Part shown: piece by piece, positions 7,701 to 16,237 of the stretch
How the letters are laid out: each line of letters opens with the position of its first letter
How positions within the stretch are numbered: the first letter of the stretch is position 1
From: an uncultured Pelagibacteraceae bacterium
Lineage (GTDB): Bacteria > Pseudomonadota > Alphaproteobacteria > Pelagibacterales > Pelagibacteraceae
Direction: 5' to 3'
DNA: 42,520 nucleotides
Assembly: GCA_902541515.1 (NCBI GenBank)
Contig: CACBRD010000008.1
Coordinates: forward strand, 1-42,520
Notes under the pieces: generated by a model
The model's input: only the letters and a program-made list of their open reading frames with translations
The model's database searches: none
Told to the model about the DNA's origin: nothing
Made by a program: the position numbers and the translations under genes

Positions 7701-8922
7701 AAGCACCAACGTTAAATATTGGTGAGTACATCGCAATCATTAAGCCACCAATCATCACACCCATAAAAACAATCATGATCGGTTCTATTAGACTAGACAT
7801 ATTATCAACAGTTGTATCAAATTCTTCTTCATAATAAGTAGCTACTGAATTAAACATTTCATCTAATTGACCTGTTTGTTCACCAACAGAAATCAATTGA
7901 CTAAAAGTTGGAGGAAACAATGGTTCTTTTAAAAAAAGTTTTGTTAATGTGTCTCCTGAGAAAACCCCTTTTTTAACATTCTCTAAAGCGTCTGTAATAA
8001 CATCATTATTACTGACAGATTTTGCAATCTCTAAACTCTCTAATAAGTTCACACCTGCTGCACTTAAATTTCCCATGATTAATGAAATTCTAGCTAACAT
8101 AGATTTTAAAATCATATCTCCAAAAATTGGTAATTTTAAAACTTGCTTGTGCCATCTAAATCGGATTGCGGCATTTCTTTTAGTAATAAATCTGAATCCA
8201 AAAAAACCGATTAAACCTCCAAAAAAAATAACTTTTCCACCTGTTCCTCTTAAAAAGTCGCTCATTGACATGATGGTTGCAGTAGCAGCTGGCAACTCTA
8301 AACCCATACCATCATACATTTTAGCAAATACTGGCACTACTTTAATTAGCATGAACGCACTAACAGTAATTGCTACTGTAAACATTATTGCAGGATACAT
8401 TAAAGCAGATTTAATTTTTTTCTTAATTTTCTCCTTCTTTTCAAGTGAATCTACAATTTTAAGTAAGAATACATCTAATTTACCACTGGCCTCACCTGCT
8501 TTAATCAAATTAACGTAAACATTATCAAAATGTTGTGGATACTTCTCAAAACATTTTGATAAATTGACACCGCCCTCTAAGCTTTTTCTAATATCTTCAA
8601 TTATATCCTTGATCCCTTGGCTTTCCATTTGGTCTCTTAACATTGCTAAAACTTGGAGGATCGGCAAACCCGCTTTAACCATTGTTGCAAATTGTTTAGA
8701 AAATATAAGAATATCCTCTACTTTTACTTTTTTACTTTTGCCGAAAAGTGAGGATCCGCTTTTTTTCTTCTTTTCACCAGCCTTTTTCTTAGACTTAATA
8801 ATATTTGTGATTATTATTTTTTTTTCTTTTAATAAATGTGAAGCCTCATCAAGATTAAGTGCCTCAATATCACCCTCAACATATTTTCCGTCAGATATTC
8901 CTTTATAGGTGAAAGCTTCCAT
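7690..8922 (-). CDS. pilC: Type IV pilus inner-membrane platform protein PilC
   Basis: 410 aa, normal length for PilC/GspF. The N-terminus (MEAFTYKGISDGKYVEG) is the usual cytoplasmic start. Two T2SF domains follow, each with a helical bundle: FSKQFATMVKAGLPILQ near residue 94 and LARISLIMGNLSAAGVNLLES near residue 285. There are three membrane segments (about 175-195, 220-245 and 380-405), with the C-terminal one containing PIMIVFMGVMIGGLMIAMYSP. PilC is the inner-membrane core on which PilB and PilT act. It is the last gene of the assembly operon, starting 2 bp after the pilB stop codon. Confidence 0.95.
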   Translation of the reverse strand: MEAFTYKGISDGKYVEGDIEALNLDEASHLLKEKKIIITNIIKSKKKAGEKKKKSGSSLFGKSKKVKVEDILIFSKQFATMVKAGLPILQVLAMLRDQMESQGIKDIIEDIRKSLEGGVNLSKCFEKYPQHFDNVYVNLIKAGEASGKLDVFLLKIVDSLEKKEKIKKKIKSALMYPAIMFTVAITVSAFMLIKVVPVFAKMYDGMGLELPAATATIMSMSDFLRGTGGKVIFFGGLIGFFGFRFITKRNAAIRFRWHKQVLKLPIFGDMILKSMLARISLIMGNLSAAGVNLLESLEIAKSVSNNDVITDALENVKKGVFSGDTLTKLFLKEPLFPPTFSQLISVGEQTGQLDEMFNSVATYYEEEFDTTVDNMSSLIEPIMIVFMGVMIGGLMIAMYSPIFNVGALIN

Positions 8923-8924
8923 TT

Positions 8925-10676
8925 TTATTCACCTGAGAGAACTCTTTCGTATTCTCTAAAATTAAGCTCTCCCGATGCAATTAGTCTTCTCCCCATATCT
9001 TTCATAGTTTGAAAACCCTCTTTAATACCGATCTCTCTTAATTCAGGAGTAGTTGCTTGACGTAAGATTGCTTCCTTAAGGGGTTTTGATACCACTAGAA
9101 TTTCATAAATACCTTGTCGACCTTTATAACCGGTATTACTGCATTTAGCACAACCTTTACCTTTAATAGCTTTAACTCTGGATGCTTGTTCGGCACTGAA
9201 ACCTAAATCCTGTAAAACTTTAGGATTAACATCGTCGTCAGGCACCCTACAATCTTTACAATTTTTTCTTGCTAACCTTTGGGCAACAACTAATTGGGTT
9301 GCAGCACTGATTAAATAGTCAGGTGTTCCCATGTTTTGTAATCTAGTAATTGTACTTGGTGCATCATTAGTGTGAAGTGTGCTAAATACTAAGTGACCTG
9401 TTAAAGCTGCTTTTAACCCAATATCAACAGTCTCTTTATCTCGCATCTCCCCAACAAGAATAATTTCTGGGTCTTGTCTTAAAAAAGATCTTAAAGCTGA
9501 GGCAAATGTTAAGCCAATGTGATCTTTAATTTGAACTTGTCCTACTCCATCTAATTCATACTCAACAGGATCTTCGGCTGTCAATATATTTAAGTGAGGT
9601 TTGCTAACTTCTTTTAAAATACTATACAAAGTTGTTGATTTACCAGATCCAGTTGGACCAGTAACTAATATTAGTCCCTGAGTACTATGAATTGCTTTTC
9701 TTAGATTTTTTAAATCTTGTTCTTCGAAATTCAATTGTTCTAATTTAATATCACCTGCATCTTTATTCAGAATACGCATTACAATTCTTTCATTATTTGC
9801 AGTTGGTAATATCGATAAACGAAGATCGACAACTTTATTTTCTATTTTAAAGTTTATTGCCCCATCTTGTGGTAATCTCCTTTCAGCAATATCCAGTTTA
9901 CCCATAATTTTAAATCGAGTTACAACTGCACCATAATTGTCATGTAGAAACTGCTTGTATTGTTCTTGTTCTTGCAACATTCCATCTAATCGATACCTTA
10001 CTCTTGAAGAAAATCTATAAGGCTCAATATGAATATCACTTACTCCCATTTTAATAGCTTCCGCTACTACAGCAGTACTAAATTTTATAACCTCAGATTC
10101 ATTTTCAATGGCTTCAATGTCTTCTTCAGGAGCTTTCTCAAGGACTTCACCAGCTTCACCTAAATCAGAGTCAAACGTTTTTATTTTTTTTCTATTTTCA
10201 TCACGTATTGATGCAATTGTTACTTCATCAGTTTCACTTGATAATCTTTCTATGAACTCTGAGATATCAGAAACTTTCGCAGCATGAAGTTCAATATTTT
10301 TTTTTGTAATTGCTTTTAAATTTCTCATTAATCCAAGTTTTGAGCTATCTGAAATTGCTATATGCAAAGTTTTTCCATCAATCTTAAATGGTGCCACAAA
10401 ATTTACTTTTATATAATTTGATGGCAATACTGTTTTAACTTCATCAGTAATCTCAACTTTTTTTAAATCGACTGTCTCTAAATTTTGTTCCTTGATTAAT
10501 AAATCAATAATCTTTTTTTCATCCGTAAGCTTTAATTCAAAAATAGCATCAATTTGAGATTTATTACTTTCAGTGCTTATTTTTTTGATATTAATTAAAT
10601 CTTTCCCGGAAATAATATCGTTATCAATTAAAACATTAACTAAATTAATTTCACTTTCTCTACTAATTTTTAACAT
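8925..10676 (-). CDS. pilB: Type IV pilus extension ATPase PilB
   Basis: 583 aa. The N-terminal T2SSE_N/MshEN-type region (~1-150) is followed by a secretion ATPase core: Walker A GPTGSGKSTTL (340-350), Asp box around AEDPVEY (~367), Walker B IILVGEMRD (405-413) and His box GHLVFSTLHT (~427-436). A zinc tetracysteine motif (CKDC at 473-476, CAKC at 509-512) is characteristic of PilB/GspE/MshE and absent from PilT. The N-terminal region lacks the RLG pattern of c-di-GMP-binding MshEN domains, so binding of that messenger looks unlikely. It overlaps the secretin gene by 1 bp and is 2 bp upstream of pilC. It powers pilin polymerisation at the inner membrane. Confidence 0.96.
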   Translation of the reverse strand: MLKISRESEINLVNVLIDNDIISGKDLINIKKISTESNKSQIDAIFELKLTDEKKIIDLLIKEQNLETVDLKKVEITDEVKTVLPSNYIKVNFVAPFKIDGKTLHIAISDSSKLGLMRNLKAITKKNIELHAAKVSDISEFIERLSSETDEVTIASIRDENRKKIKTFDSDLGEAGEVLEKAPEEDIEAIENESEVIKFSTAVVAEAIKMGVSDIHIEPYRFSSRVRYRLDGMLQEQEQYKQFLHDNYGAVVTRFKIMGKLDIAERRLPQDGAINFKIENKVVDLRLSILPTANNERIVMRILNKDAGDIKLEQLNFEEQDLKNLRKAIHSTQGLILVTGPTGSGKSTTLYSILKEVSKPHLNILTAEDPVEYELDGVGQVQIKDHIGLTFASALRSFLRQDPEIILVGEMRDKETVDIGLKAALTGHLVFSTLHTNDAPSTITRLQNMGTPDYLISAATQLVVAQRLARKNCKDCRVPDDDVNPKVLQDLGFSAEQASRVKAIKGKGCAKCSNTGYKGRQGIYEILVVSKPLKEAILRQATTPELREIGIKEGFQTMKDMGRRLIASGELNFREYERVLSGE

Positions 10677-12226
10677 TACAAAATCCTTGGAGCTATAAAT
10701 ACTAATAGCTCATTCATTGTATCAGATTTTGATGTTCCTTTTAATAAATTTCCAACTACAGGCATTTTACTCGCACCTGGAACACCCCGTTTACTACTAG
10801 CCACATTATTTTTCTTGATACCCCCAATAACTACAATATCTCCATCTGCTACAAGTAATTTGGTGTTTATTTCCATTGTATTTATTCCAGGTGTGCCGGG
10901 TGTGGATCTATTAGGCGTATCGTTATTAACTACTATTGTTAACATTACATTTCCATCACCAATTATATTTGGTGTTACAGTAAGTTTCAACGCAGCATCA
11001 GCAAAAGTATCAGCTCCATCACCTCCAGAGACAGGAATTTGTTCACCTTGTTTAATACTTGCTGTTTGGTTATCTAAAGTAAATAATTTTGGATTAGAGA
11101 CAGTTTTTCCTAATCCCTGAGACTCGAGAGCATCTAACTCTAATTTAAGAACTGCTGAACCAGTTCTTCTCAAAATACCAATACCACTTGTTGCACCAGC
11201 AGTACCAAAACTAAAAAGATTATCTGTTCCTCCAGAAGTAGAAAATGCACCAGTGCTATCAGACAACTCAGCTCCAGGTCCGCTAGATGCACCAACTGAA
11301 CTTCCACCAATTGTACCACCAATTCTCTCTCTATTTCTTGTGTATGCAGCACCCATCTTTTTTCCTAATGCTTGTTCAAAAGATGAGGTTGCCTCTACAA
11401 TGAAAGCTTCTATCAAGACTTGTTTAGTTCTTTTATCAATTTCTCTTATAACTTTATCAACAATATCTAAGTCTTTTTCCTTACCTCTAACTATTATTGA
11501 TCTTGTAGTTTTTTCCTCGGTAACTTGTATCGGCATAAAACTTGAACCAGTTCCTACTGTAGTAAAAAGTTCTGTAATTGTAGCTTTGGCTTCTGCAGGC
11601 GAAATATAATACAATCTAAAAATTTCTGAGATGATAGGTTCAACTGAGTCTTCTAATTCTACTTTCTTTTTAACGGCTGATGCTCTAGCTGATTTATAGC
11701 TTTCTTGAGAAGTTAAATTTGATGGAGTTGACACTCTAATAATATTACTTGCAACATCAATATCTGCTGCATAACTTTTTAAATCCAATAGTGCATTAAA
11801 TGCTTTATCCCATGGAACATTGTCTAGTTCAGCAGTTATTGCACCGGCAACTTCTTCACCAACTAAAATATTTATCTCACCTACCTCAGCCATTAAAGCC
11901 ATTGCTTCTTTATAATCTAGATTTTGAAATTTAAATGAAACATTTTGTTTTAAATTTTCAAATTCCTCAGAAATTAATAGATAGTTTCTTTCTTTAACAG
12001 ATGATAATTGTTTTCTTTTTTTAAGTTTTACAACATCTCCCTCAATTGGAATTGGTCCCATTTCAGCACTTTTTTCTAACTCTTTTTTCCCAAGCTGCTT
12101 AACATCTGTTTTAATAAGTGGAGTATTATGCTTAAAAGTCTTCTTAGCCATTTTTTCAGCACAGCCAGTCAACATTAAAAATAGTAAAGGAATAAAAATT
12201 AAAGATATTTTATTTTTAAATTTCAT
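10676..12226 (-). CDS. pilQ: Type IV pilus secretin, MshL/PilQ-like lipoprotein
   Basis: 516 aa, shorter than classical PilQ (about 700) because AMIN domains are absent. The start is a lipoprotein signal with lipobox LTGC (Cys22). A secretin N0/STN-like domain covers ~95-170 (FKFQNLDYKEAMALMAEVG) and an N1 domain ~200-275 (LYYISPAEAKATI, RSIIVRGKEKDLDIVDKVI). A Gly/Ser-rich gate insert lies around 300-350. The C-terminal secretin domain carries the family signature VVIGGIKKNN...VPGASKMPVVGNLLKG (~465-497). This layout is closer to MshL of MSHA pili than to Pseudomonas PilQ. It forms the outer-membrane pore for the pilus. It lies between pilP (3-bp gap) and pilB (1-bp overlap). Confidence 0.93.
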   Translation of the reverse strand: MKFKNKISLIFIPLLFLMLTGCAEKMAKKTFKHNTPLIKTDVKQLGKKELEKSAEMGPIPIEGDVVKLKKRKQLSSVKERNYLLISEEFENLKQNVSFKFQNLDYKEAMALMAEVGEINILVGEEVAGAITAELDNVPWDKAFNALLDLKSYAADIDVASNIIRVSTPSNLTSQESYKSARASAVKKKVELEDSVEPIISEIFRLYYISPAEAKATITELFTTVGTGSSFMPIQVTEEKTTRSIIVRGKEKDLDIVDKVIREIDKRTKQVLIEAFIVEATSSFEQALGKKMGAAYTRNRERIGGTIGGSSVGASSGPGAELSDSTGAFSTSGGTDNLFSFGTAGATSGIGILRRTGSAVLKLELDALESQGLGKTVSNPKLFTLDNQTASIKQGEQIPVSGGDGADTFADAALKLTVTPNIIGDGNVMLTIVVNNDTPNRSTPGTPGINTMEINTKLLVADGDIVVIGGIKKNNVASSKRGVPGASKMPVVGNLLKGTSKSDTMNELLVFIAPRIL

Positions 12227-12229
12227 AAA

Positions 12230-12736
12230 TTAAAAGCTTCTTTCAGAAATTTGATTTTTAAAATTTATTACTAATAATGACTCGCTATTCTTTTCAAATA
12301 CAGCCTCTTTATTATTAACTGCAACTAATTTTACACCTGGACTTAATTCTTCAAACATTCTAATTGTAATAATATCTCCAGCCGCATTGATTAATGAAAC
12401 AAATCCTTGATTTTGCTCAGCTGACATTACTCCAACTAACTTAAACTTATATAAACTCATTTCATTTTGTGCTTCTTGCGGGTCGCCGAGTGACATAGTG
12501 TTGCCCCCTGATAAAGAACTATCACCTACAAAAGGATCATTTAATGGAAGTGGTTCCTCATTATTTATTTCAGAGCTAATATTTGCTTGTGTATTTGCCT
12601 GATTTTCCTTAACTTTTTGATTAATCTCTTTAGCTTTTTCAATTATATTTTGCTCATTATCATGACTATCAGCCATTGAAACATTTGACACATATATAAA
12701 GAGTAAGGAAATAAAAATTATTTTAAAAAAATTCAT
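12230..12736 (-). CDS. pilP: PilP-like pilus alignment protein
   Basis: 168 aa. An N-terminal hydrophobic signal (FFKIIFISLLFIYVSNVSMA) has no lipobox Cys, unlike classical PilP lipoproteins. A low-complexity Asn/Gln/Glu linker (~25-70) follows, then a compact beta domain (~95-160: KFKLVGVMSAEQNQGFVSLI, AAGDIITIRMFEELSPGVKLVAV) typical of the PilP/GspC HR domain that contacts the secretin N0 domain. Its position between PilO and the secretin supports the call. It overlaps pilO by 14 bp. Sequence similarity to PilP proper cannot be judged here; MshK is the alternative name. Confidence 0.78.
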   Translation of the reverse strand: MNFFKIIFISLLFIYVSNVSMADSHDNEQNIIEKAKEINQKVKENQANTQANISSEINNEEPLPLNDPFVGDSSLSGGNTMSLGDPQEAQNEMSLYKFKLVGVMSAEQNQGFVSLINAAGDIITIRMFEELSPGVKLVAVNNKEAVFEKNSESLLVINFKNQISERSF

Positions 12737-13412
12737 CTGGTAACCCCACTATTGTTAATGTTCCTCTAACTTTTATCGTTCCAGTTGAATCTCCTTGTAC
12801 CACTTGTATGGACTCTTTGTCAAAGTTTAACATCTTGTTAGATAAGGAAAGAGCTCTTTTAAATTTGATATATCCAATAAAATTGCCGTCAATTTCAAAG
12901 TCAACTGGTATTAAATAATAGGCAATATTCTTTATATTTTTAGCATCTTTCTTATTAGATTTGCCTGCAGATTTTCCATCCGCTTTTGCCAAAGCTTCTG
13001 CTTTAAGAACCTTTTTAATTTGTTTTTTTTCAATTTTTGAAATTACCAAATCATTTTGTCCTGCAAAAATACTTAGTGTCTGATAAAGACCCTCAACTTC
13101 AGCTTTTGAGTGAAAAAGGCTCGAATATTTCTCATATTCAGGTTTAAGTTTTTTAATTTTTTTCTTCATCGAGCTAACATCATTTGTGAATTGTATGGTT
13201 TCTTCTTTTTTCAAATTCATATCATCTAATTTAACTTTTCTAGTTTCCACCATCGGACTTAGAATTGCATAGTAAATAATTAGAAAAAATATAATTGCAC
13301 CAGAAATAATACCAATCTTTATTAGAGTTTTTTTGTCTGCTAACTTTAAAATTTTGTCTTTTAAATCAGACATGTTCAAATTTTTTAAGTCTATATTCAT
13401 ATCTAGCGCCAT
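12723..13412 (-). CDS. pilO: PilO-like inner-membrane alignment protein
   Basis: 229 aa. A short cytoplasmic N-terminus is followed by one membrane helix (~36-52, IGIISGAIIFFLIIYYAIL). A charged coiled coil (~60-100, rich in Lys/Glu/Met) leads to a periplasmic ferredoxin-like domain with strands LVISKIEKKQIKKV, YLIPVDFEIDGNFIGYIKF and STGTIKVRGTLTIVGLP. This is the standard PilO/GspM plan. It lies 2 bp after the PilM-PilN fusion and overlaps pilP by 14 bp. It should pair with the PilN part of the upstream fusion to form the alignment subcomplex linking the platform to the secretin. Confidence 0.87.
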   Translation of the reverse strand: MALDMNIDLKNLNMSDLKDKILKLADKKTLIKIGIISGAIIFFLIIYYAILSPMVETRKVKLDDMNLKKEETIQFTNDVSSMKKKIKKLKPEYEKYSSLFHSKAEVEGLYQTLSIFAGQNDLVISKIEKKQIKKVLKAEALAKADGKSAGKSNKKDAKNIKNIAYYLIPVDFEIDGNFIGYIKFKRALSLSNKMLNFDKESIQVVQGDSTGTIKVRGTLTIVGLPDEFF

Positions 13413-13414
13413 AA

Positions 13415-15877
13415 CTAACCTCTTTTAATTTTTACAAATACTCTAAAACCTTTCATTGTTGCAGTTCCGGCCTGACTACTTGGCAGTCGCATAGAAGACA
13501 ACGATGCTTGTTCAACTAATTTTTGTTTACTTAGATTGTCGATAAACTTTAATATATCCTGATCGCTCGCTGCCACCCCTTGTATAGTCAAATTTCTTGT
13601 TCCTTTAAACTCTACTTTATCAAATCTTACTCTATTCGGGACACTTGATGCTACTTGAGCTAAAATTCTGTAAGTTAATTCTTTGTTAGAAGAAAGTGAT
13701 TTACTTAATTTTAAAGATGTATTGATTATACCAAGTTCTTTACTAACTATTTTTTTTTGTGTTACTATTTTAGAATGTTCTGCTAAAACTTTGTCATATT
13801 CTTCTAATTTTGCATTGTAAGAAAAAATATTCCAAAAAGATAAGCCAAATAATAGTAAGTATACTGCAGCTACAGCCGCTGAAACTCCTTTAAAAGCAAA
13901 TCCTGAAATTGCTTTCATCTTTTTTTGTTTCATTACATTTGATCTGTCGGGCAACAAATTGATATTTTTTACAGCAGTTACAAATTTATAATAACCAAAT
14001 ACATCTAGTTTTCTAAATGCTAGTCCAATAGAAGTGGACAAATATGATTTATTAACTTTGTTATCTAAAATTTGTTGATTTTGAGTTGGAATTTTTAAAC
14101 CCTCAGTTGGATCAAAGGTATTGAACCCAACATTCATTAAACTTTTTCTAAAGCTTGCAAGGTAATCCTCAACACTCTCAATATCGGATACAACTTTGAT
14201 ATTTCTTATTCTTTTTTCATACTTGGTTTCAAAATCTTGAATAGCTTGTTTTACTTGAGTAACGTATCTTCTAACCAATCCCTCTTTTTCTTCCGCATCC
14301 TGTGATTCTTGTAAAATTTTTCTATCTTGTCCTCTTATAAAGATATCTGTTATGATTGGATTATTATCATAAAGGATCATTAAATAATTTTCATCTAAAC
14401 CAAACTCTAAAACAGCAGTTAAATTAGCGTCTTCTGGTCTATTTGTTAATTGATTAGATTGATCTACAGCTGACTTTAAAGCAAAACATTTTACATCAAT
14501 AATGACTGGGTTTAAGCCTGCATTTTTTATTATCGAAGTATAACTATTGATATCAGTCAATTTAGAAGCAACAAATAAAATATCCATGGTGTTATCTTTT
14601 TGATTCCTATTGATAACTTGATGAAAAATAGAATAATCTTCTAGGTTATCTGTTAGTTGCACTAAATTTTCCCATAAGGAATTTGTTTCAATTGCCTTCC
14701 CTAACTCCTCATCATTCATTAAAGGTGCTGTTACAACTCTAATGATTGCACTAGTTACAGGTATTGATATTGCAACATTTGGTGATGATATTTTATATTT
14801 TTGAATAGCTAATTTTAATTCCTCTGAGAATTTATCAGCATTTTCTATAGGAGTACTATCGTCACTTACTTCAACTGGATGGATATAGAGTTTATCTAAC
14901 ACCCATTGATTAGCTTTATTGCTCGACACTTGAACTAATCTTATTTCTTTATTAGCAAGTTCTACTCCCAATATTTCTTCACCTTGTACGCTTGATTTTC
15001 CAAGTTTGGATTTAAAAAAACTTTCAAATTTTGATTTTAAATTTCCAACTTTTGCATTGTTAAAAGAAGATTTTTTTAAGTTGTTTCCAATAGAGGGCTT
15101 TTTTAATTTGATATCTTTTAATTTTCCAAAAATATTAGAAATTTTGTCCTTTAGTTGCTCTTGTTTGCTTGGTTCAGTATTTTCAATAGATGCAGTTGGT
15201 GCACTTTGTTCTTGAGATTTGTTTTCAGTATTGTCTAATGGTGTTTCAATTTTTTCCAATCCTCCTAATGTGTCTTGCAATTTTTGTTTATCTTCGCTTA
15301 AGGAAGTTTTTTGATCAGCTATATTTTGATTTTCATTATTGATTTGATTTTTTAATCTTTCACTTTCTTCTTGGACATCATCAAACCATTTTTCTAAAAT
15401 TGGGATTGCCTCATCTAAATTTGTCGTACCAGATGATGAAATTTTTTGTTTTCCATCGATATAAAGTCTTCCAACCCAATTTTTTGACTTTAATTCACCC
15501 TTATATTTATCTTGCCTAACATAAATATGTAATCGCCCATCTTTTTTATGTATAACTTGATGACCAGAGCCAGCATCTTCATCTTTTTTTTCAGTTAAAG
15601 TATCAGAATTTTGATTTTCGTTGACCTCTAGAGTTTCTTTTTCATTATTCAGAGAGACTGGATCATCATTCTCATCTTTTTTTTCGTTAGAAGCTTCGAA
15701 AACTTGCGGTTGATCATTATTTTGATCATTATTTTGATTTTCAACCACTGGTACCTCATCAGATGGTAAATTTTCACTCTGAGGTTGATTAGTTTCTTCA
15801 ACTTTTGATTGATTCTCTGACTCCTTGCCAGTTGAATCATCATTTATATTTTTTTTATCGTCTTCTTGATCACTCAT
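13415..15877 (-). CDS. PilM-PilN fusion with acidic N-terminal extension and an extra small domain
   Basis: 820 aa, about 250 residues longer than PilM plus PilN. Residues 1-105 are disordered and very acidic (Asp/Glu/Asn/Gln-rich). Residues ~106-168 form a compact beta-beta-beta-alpha-like module (RLHIYVRQDKY, NWVGRLYIDGKQKISSSGTT, then an acidic helix). A Gln/Lys linker follows to ~295. Residues ~298-600 are an actin-like PilM domain (EILGVELANKEIRLVQVSS at the start, AVLEFGLDENYLMILY internally). PilN begins with INLLP (639-643), a membrane helix (~662-685), a coiled coil and a periplasmic domain (VRFDKVEFKGTRNLTIQGVA). It is comparable to GspL/MshI, which also join these parts. First gene of the assembly operon; the start codon sits right beside the repeat array. 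The fusion is clear; the role of residues 106-168 is unknown. Confidence 0.88.
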   Translation of the reverse strand: MSDQEDDKKNINDDSTGKESENQSKVEETNQPQSENLPSDEVPVVENQNNDQNNDQPQVFEASNEKKDENDDPVSLNNEKETLEVNENQNSDTLTEKKDEDAGSGHQVIHKKDGRLHIYVRQDKYKGELKSKNWVGRLYIDGKQKISSSGTTNLDEAIPILEKWFDDVQEESERLKNQINNENQNIADQKTSLSEDKQKLQDTLGGLEKIETPLDNTENKSQEQSAPTASIENTEPSKQEQLKDKISNIFGKLKDIKLKKPSIGNNLKKSSFNNAKVGNLKSKFESFFKSKLGKSSVQGEEILGVELANKEIRLVQVSSNKANQWVLDKLYIHPVEVSDDSTPIENADKFSEELKLAIQKYKISSPNVAISIPVTSAIIRVVTAPLMNDEELGKAIETNSLWENLVQLTDNLEDYSIFHQVINRNQKDNTMDILFVASKLTDINSYTSIIKNAGLNPVIIDVKCFALKSAVDQSNQLTNRPEDANLTAVLEFGLDENYLMILYDNNPIITDIFIRGQDRKILQESQDAEEKEGLVRRYVTQVKQAIQDFETKYEKRIRNIKVVSDIESVEDYLASFRKSLMNVGFNTFDPTEGLKIPTQNQQILDNKVNKSYLSTSIGLAFRKLDVFGYYKFVTAVKNINLLPDRSNVMKQKKMKAISGFAFKGVSAAVAAVYLLLFGLSFWNIFSYNAKLEEYDKVLAEHSKIVTQKKIVSKELGIINTSLKLSKSLSSNKELTYRILAQVASSVPNRVRFDKVEFKGTRNLTIQGVAASDQDILKFIDNLSKQKLVEQASLSSMRLPSSQAGTATMKGFRVFVKIKRG

Positions 15878-15882
15878 AATAA

Positions 15883-15888
15883 GTTATA
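15883..15888 (-). promoter_or_regulatory. Candidate -10 element of the pilus assembly operon, abutting the repeat array
   Basis: Minus strand TATAAC (4-5 of 6 matches to the -10 consensus) lies 5 bases before the PilM-PilN ATG (15877) and 9 bases after the last left-pointing repeat, whose TTGTGT resembles a -35 but is too close (14-bp spacer). If used, transcription would begin about at the start codon, giving a leaderless message. Tentative. Confidence 0.25.
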
Positions 15889-15998
15889 AAATTTTTTCTC
15901 TAACACAATTAGACGAATCTCTAACACAAAATTGTCATTTAGTCTAACACAAAAATAAATATTATGTTCAAAATGGGCGATAATTAAAAAAAAGTGAG

Positions 15999-16031
15999 TA
16001 AAATAGCTATTTTTTTAAAAAAGTTATTTTA
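15999..16031. repeat. AT-rich inverted repeat inside the array
   Basis: TAAAATA (15999-16005) and TATTTTA (16025-16031) flank T-run/A-run tracts that also pair, and a smaller perfect palindrome, AAAATAGCTATTTT, lies at 16000-16013. It fills the longest gap between left-pointing repeats. Could be a hairpin or a bent or melting DNA segment. Confidence 0.5.
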
Positions 16032-16057
16032 TCATCTTTAAATGTTAATTTATATTT

Positions 16058-16093
16058 CTCTAACACAAAGACAAAAATTTAATTGTGTTAGAG
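16058..16093. repeat. Central hairpin formed by the two innermost array repeats
   Basis: The innermost left-pointing copy (16058-16068) and right-pointing copy (16083-16093) form an 11-bp perfect inverted repeat around a 14-base AT-rich spacer. This is the dyad centre of the whole array (about 16075). Confidence 0.7.
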
Positions 16094-16237
16094 TATTTTT
16101 TAATTGTGTTAGAGTGAAATAATTTTTTTAAAGATTAAAAAAGTCAATAATATCAACAAAAATGAATATTTTTTAAAATTTAATACTTTTTGTGTTAGAG
16201 TTAATTAATTTGTGTTAGAGAAAATAATTTATAATTT

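Larger units (their letters stand above)
15881..16237. repeat. Divergent array of eight 11-bp repeats (CTCTAACACAA) with imperfect terminal inverted repeats
   Basis: Copies of CTCTAACACAA on the plus strand start at 15898, 15919, 15942 (first base G) and 16058. Copies of its complement, TTGTGTTAGAG, start at 16083, 16104, 16190 and 16210. All four left copies point left and all four right copies point right. Neighbouring copies are spaced 20, 21, 21 and 23 bp, about two helical turns. The outer ends match as inverted repeats: minus strand 15908-15881 and plus strand 16210-16237 agree at 25 of 28 positions, each with an ATAA(C/T) about 10 bp beyond the motif. I saw no other full copy elsewhere in the window. 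It sits directly upstream of the PilM-PilN start. Possible roles: clustered regulator sites, an iteron-like element or a small mobile repeat. Confidence 0.9.

Noticed and set aside
7949..8518. Plus-strand ORF of 189 codons opposite pilC
   Set aside because: It is an antisense shadow of a clear PilC gene, with no family motif and no start signal.
8925..10676. PilB as a c-di-GMP-regulated MshE-type ATPase
   Set aside because: The N-terminal region does not show the RLG...L...L..Q pattern of c-di-GMP-binding MshEN domains, and no GGDEF/EAL gene is in the window.
11253..11609. Plus-strand ORF of 118 codons opposite the secretin gene
   Set aside because: Antisense shadow of the secretin domain; hydrophobic composition arises from the complementary codons.
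15881..16237. CRISPR array
   Set aside because: Repeats are only 11 bp, occur in both orientations with uneven spacing, and no cas gene is present.
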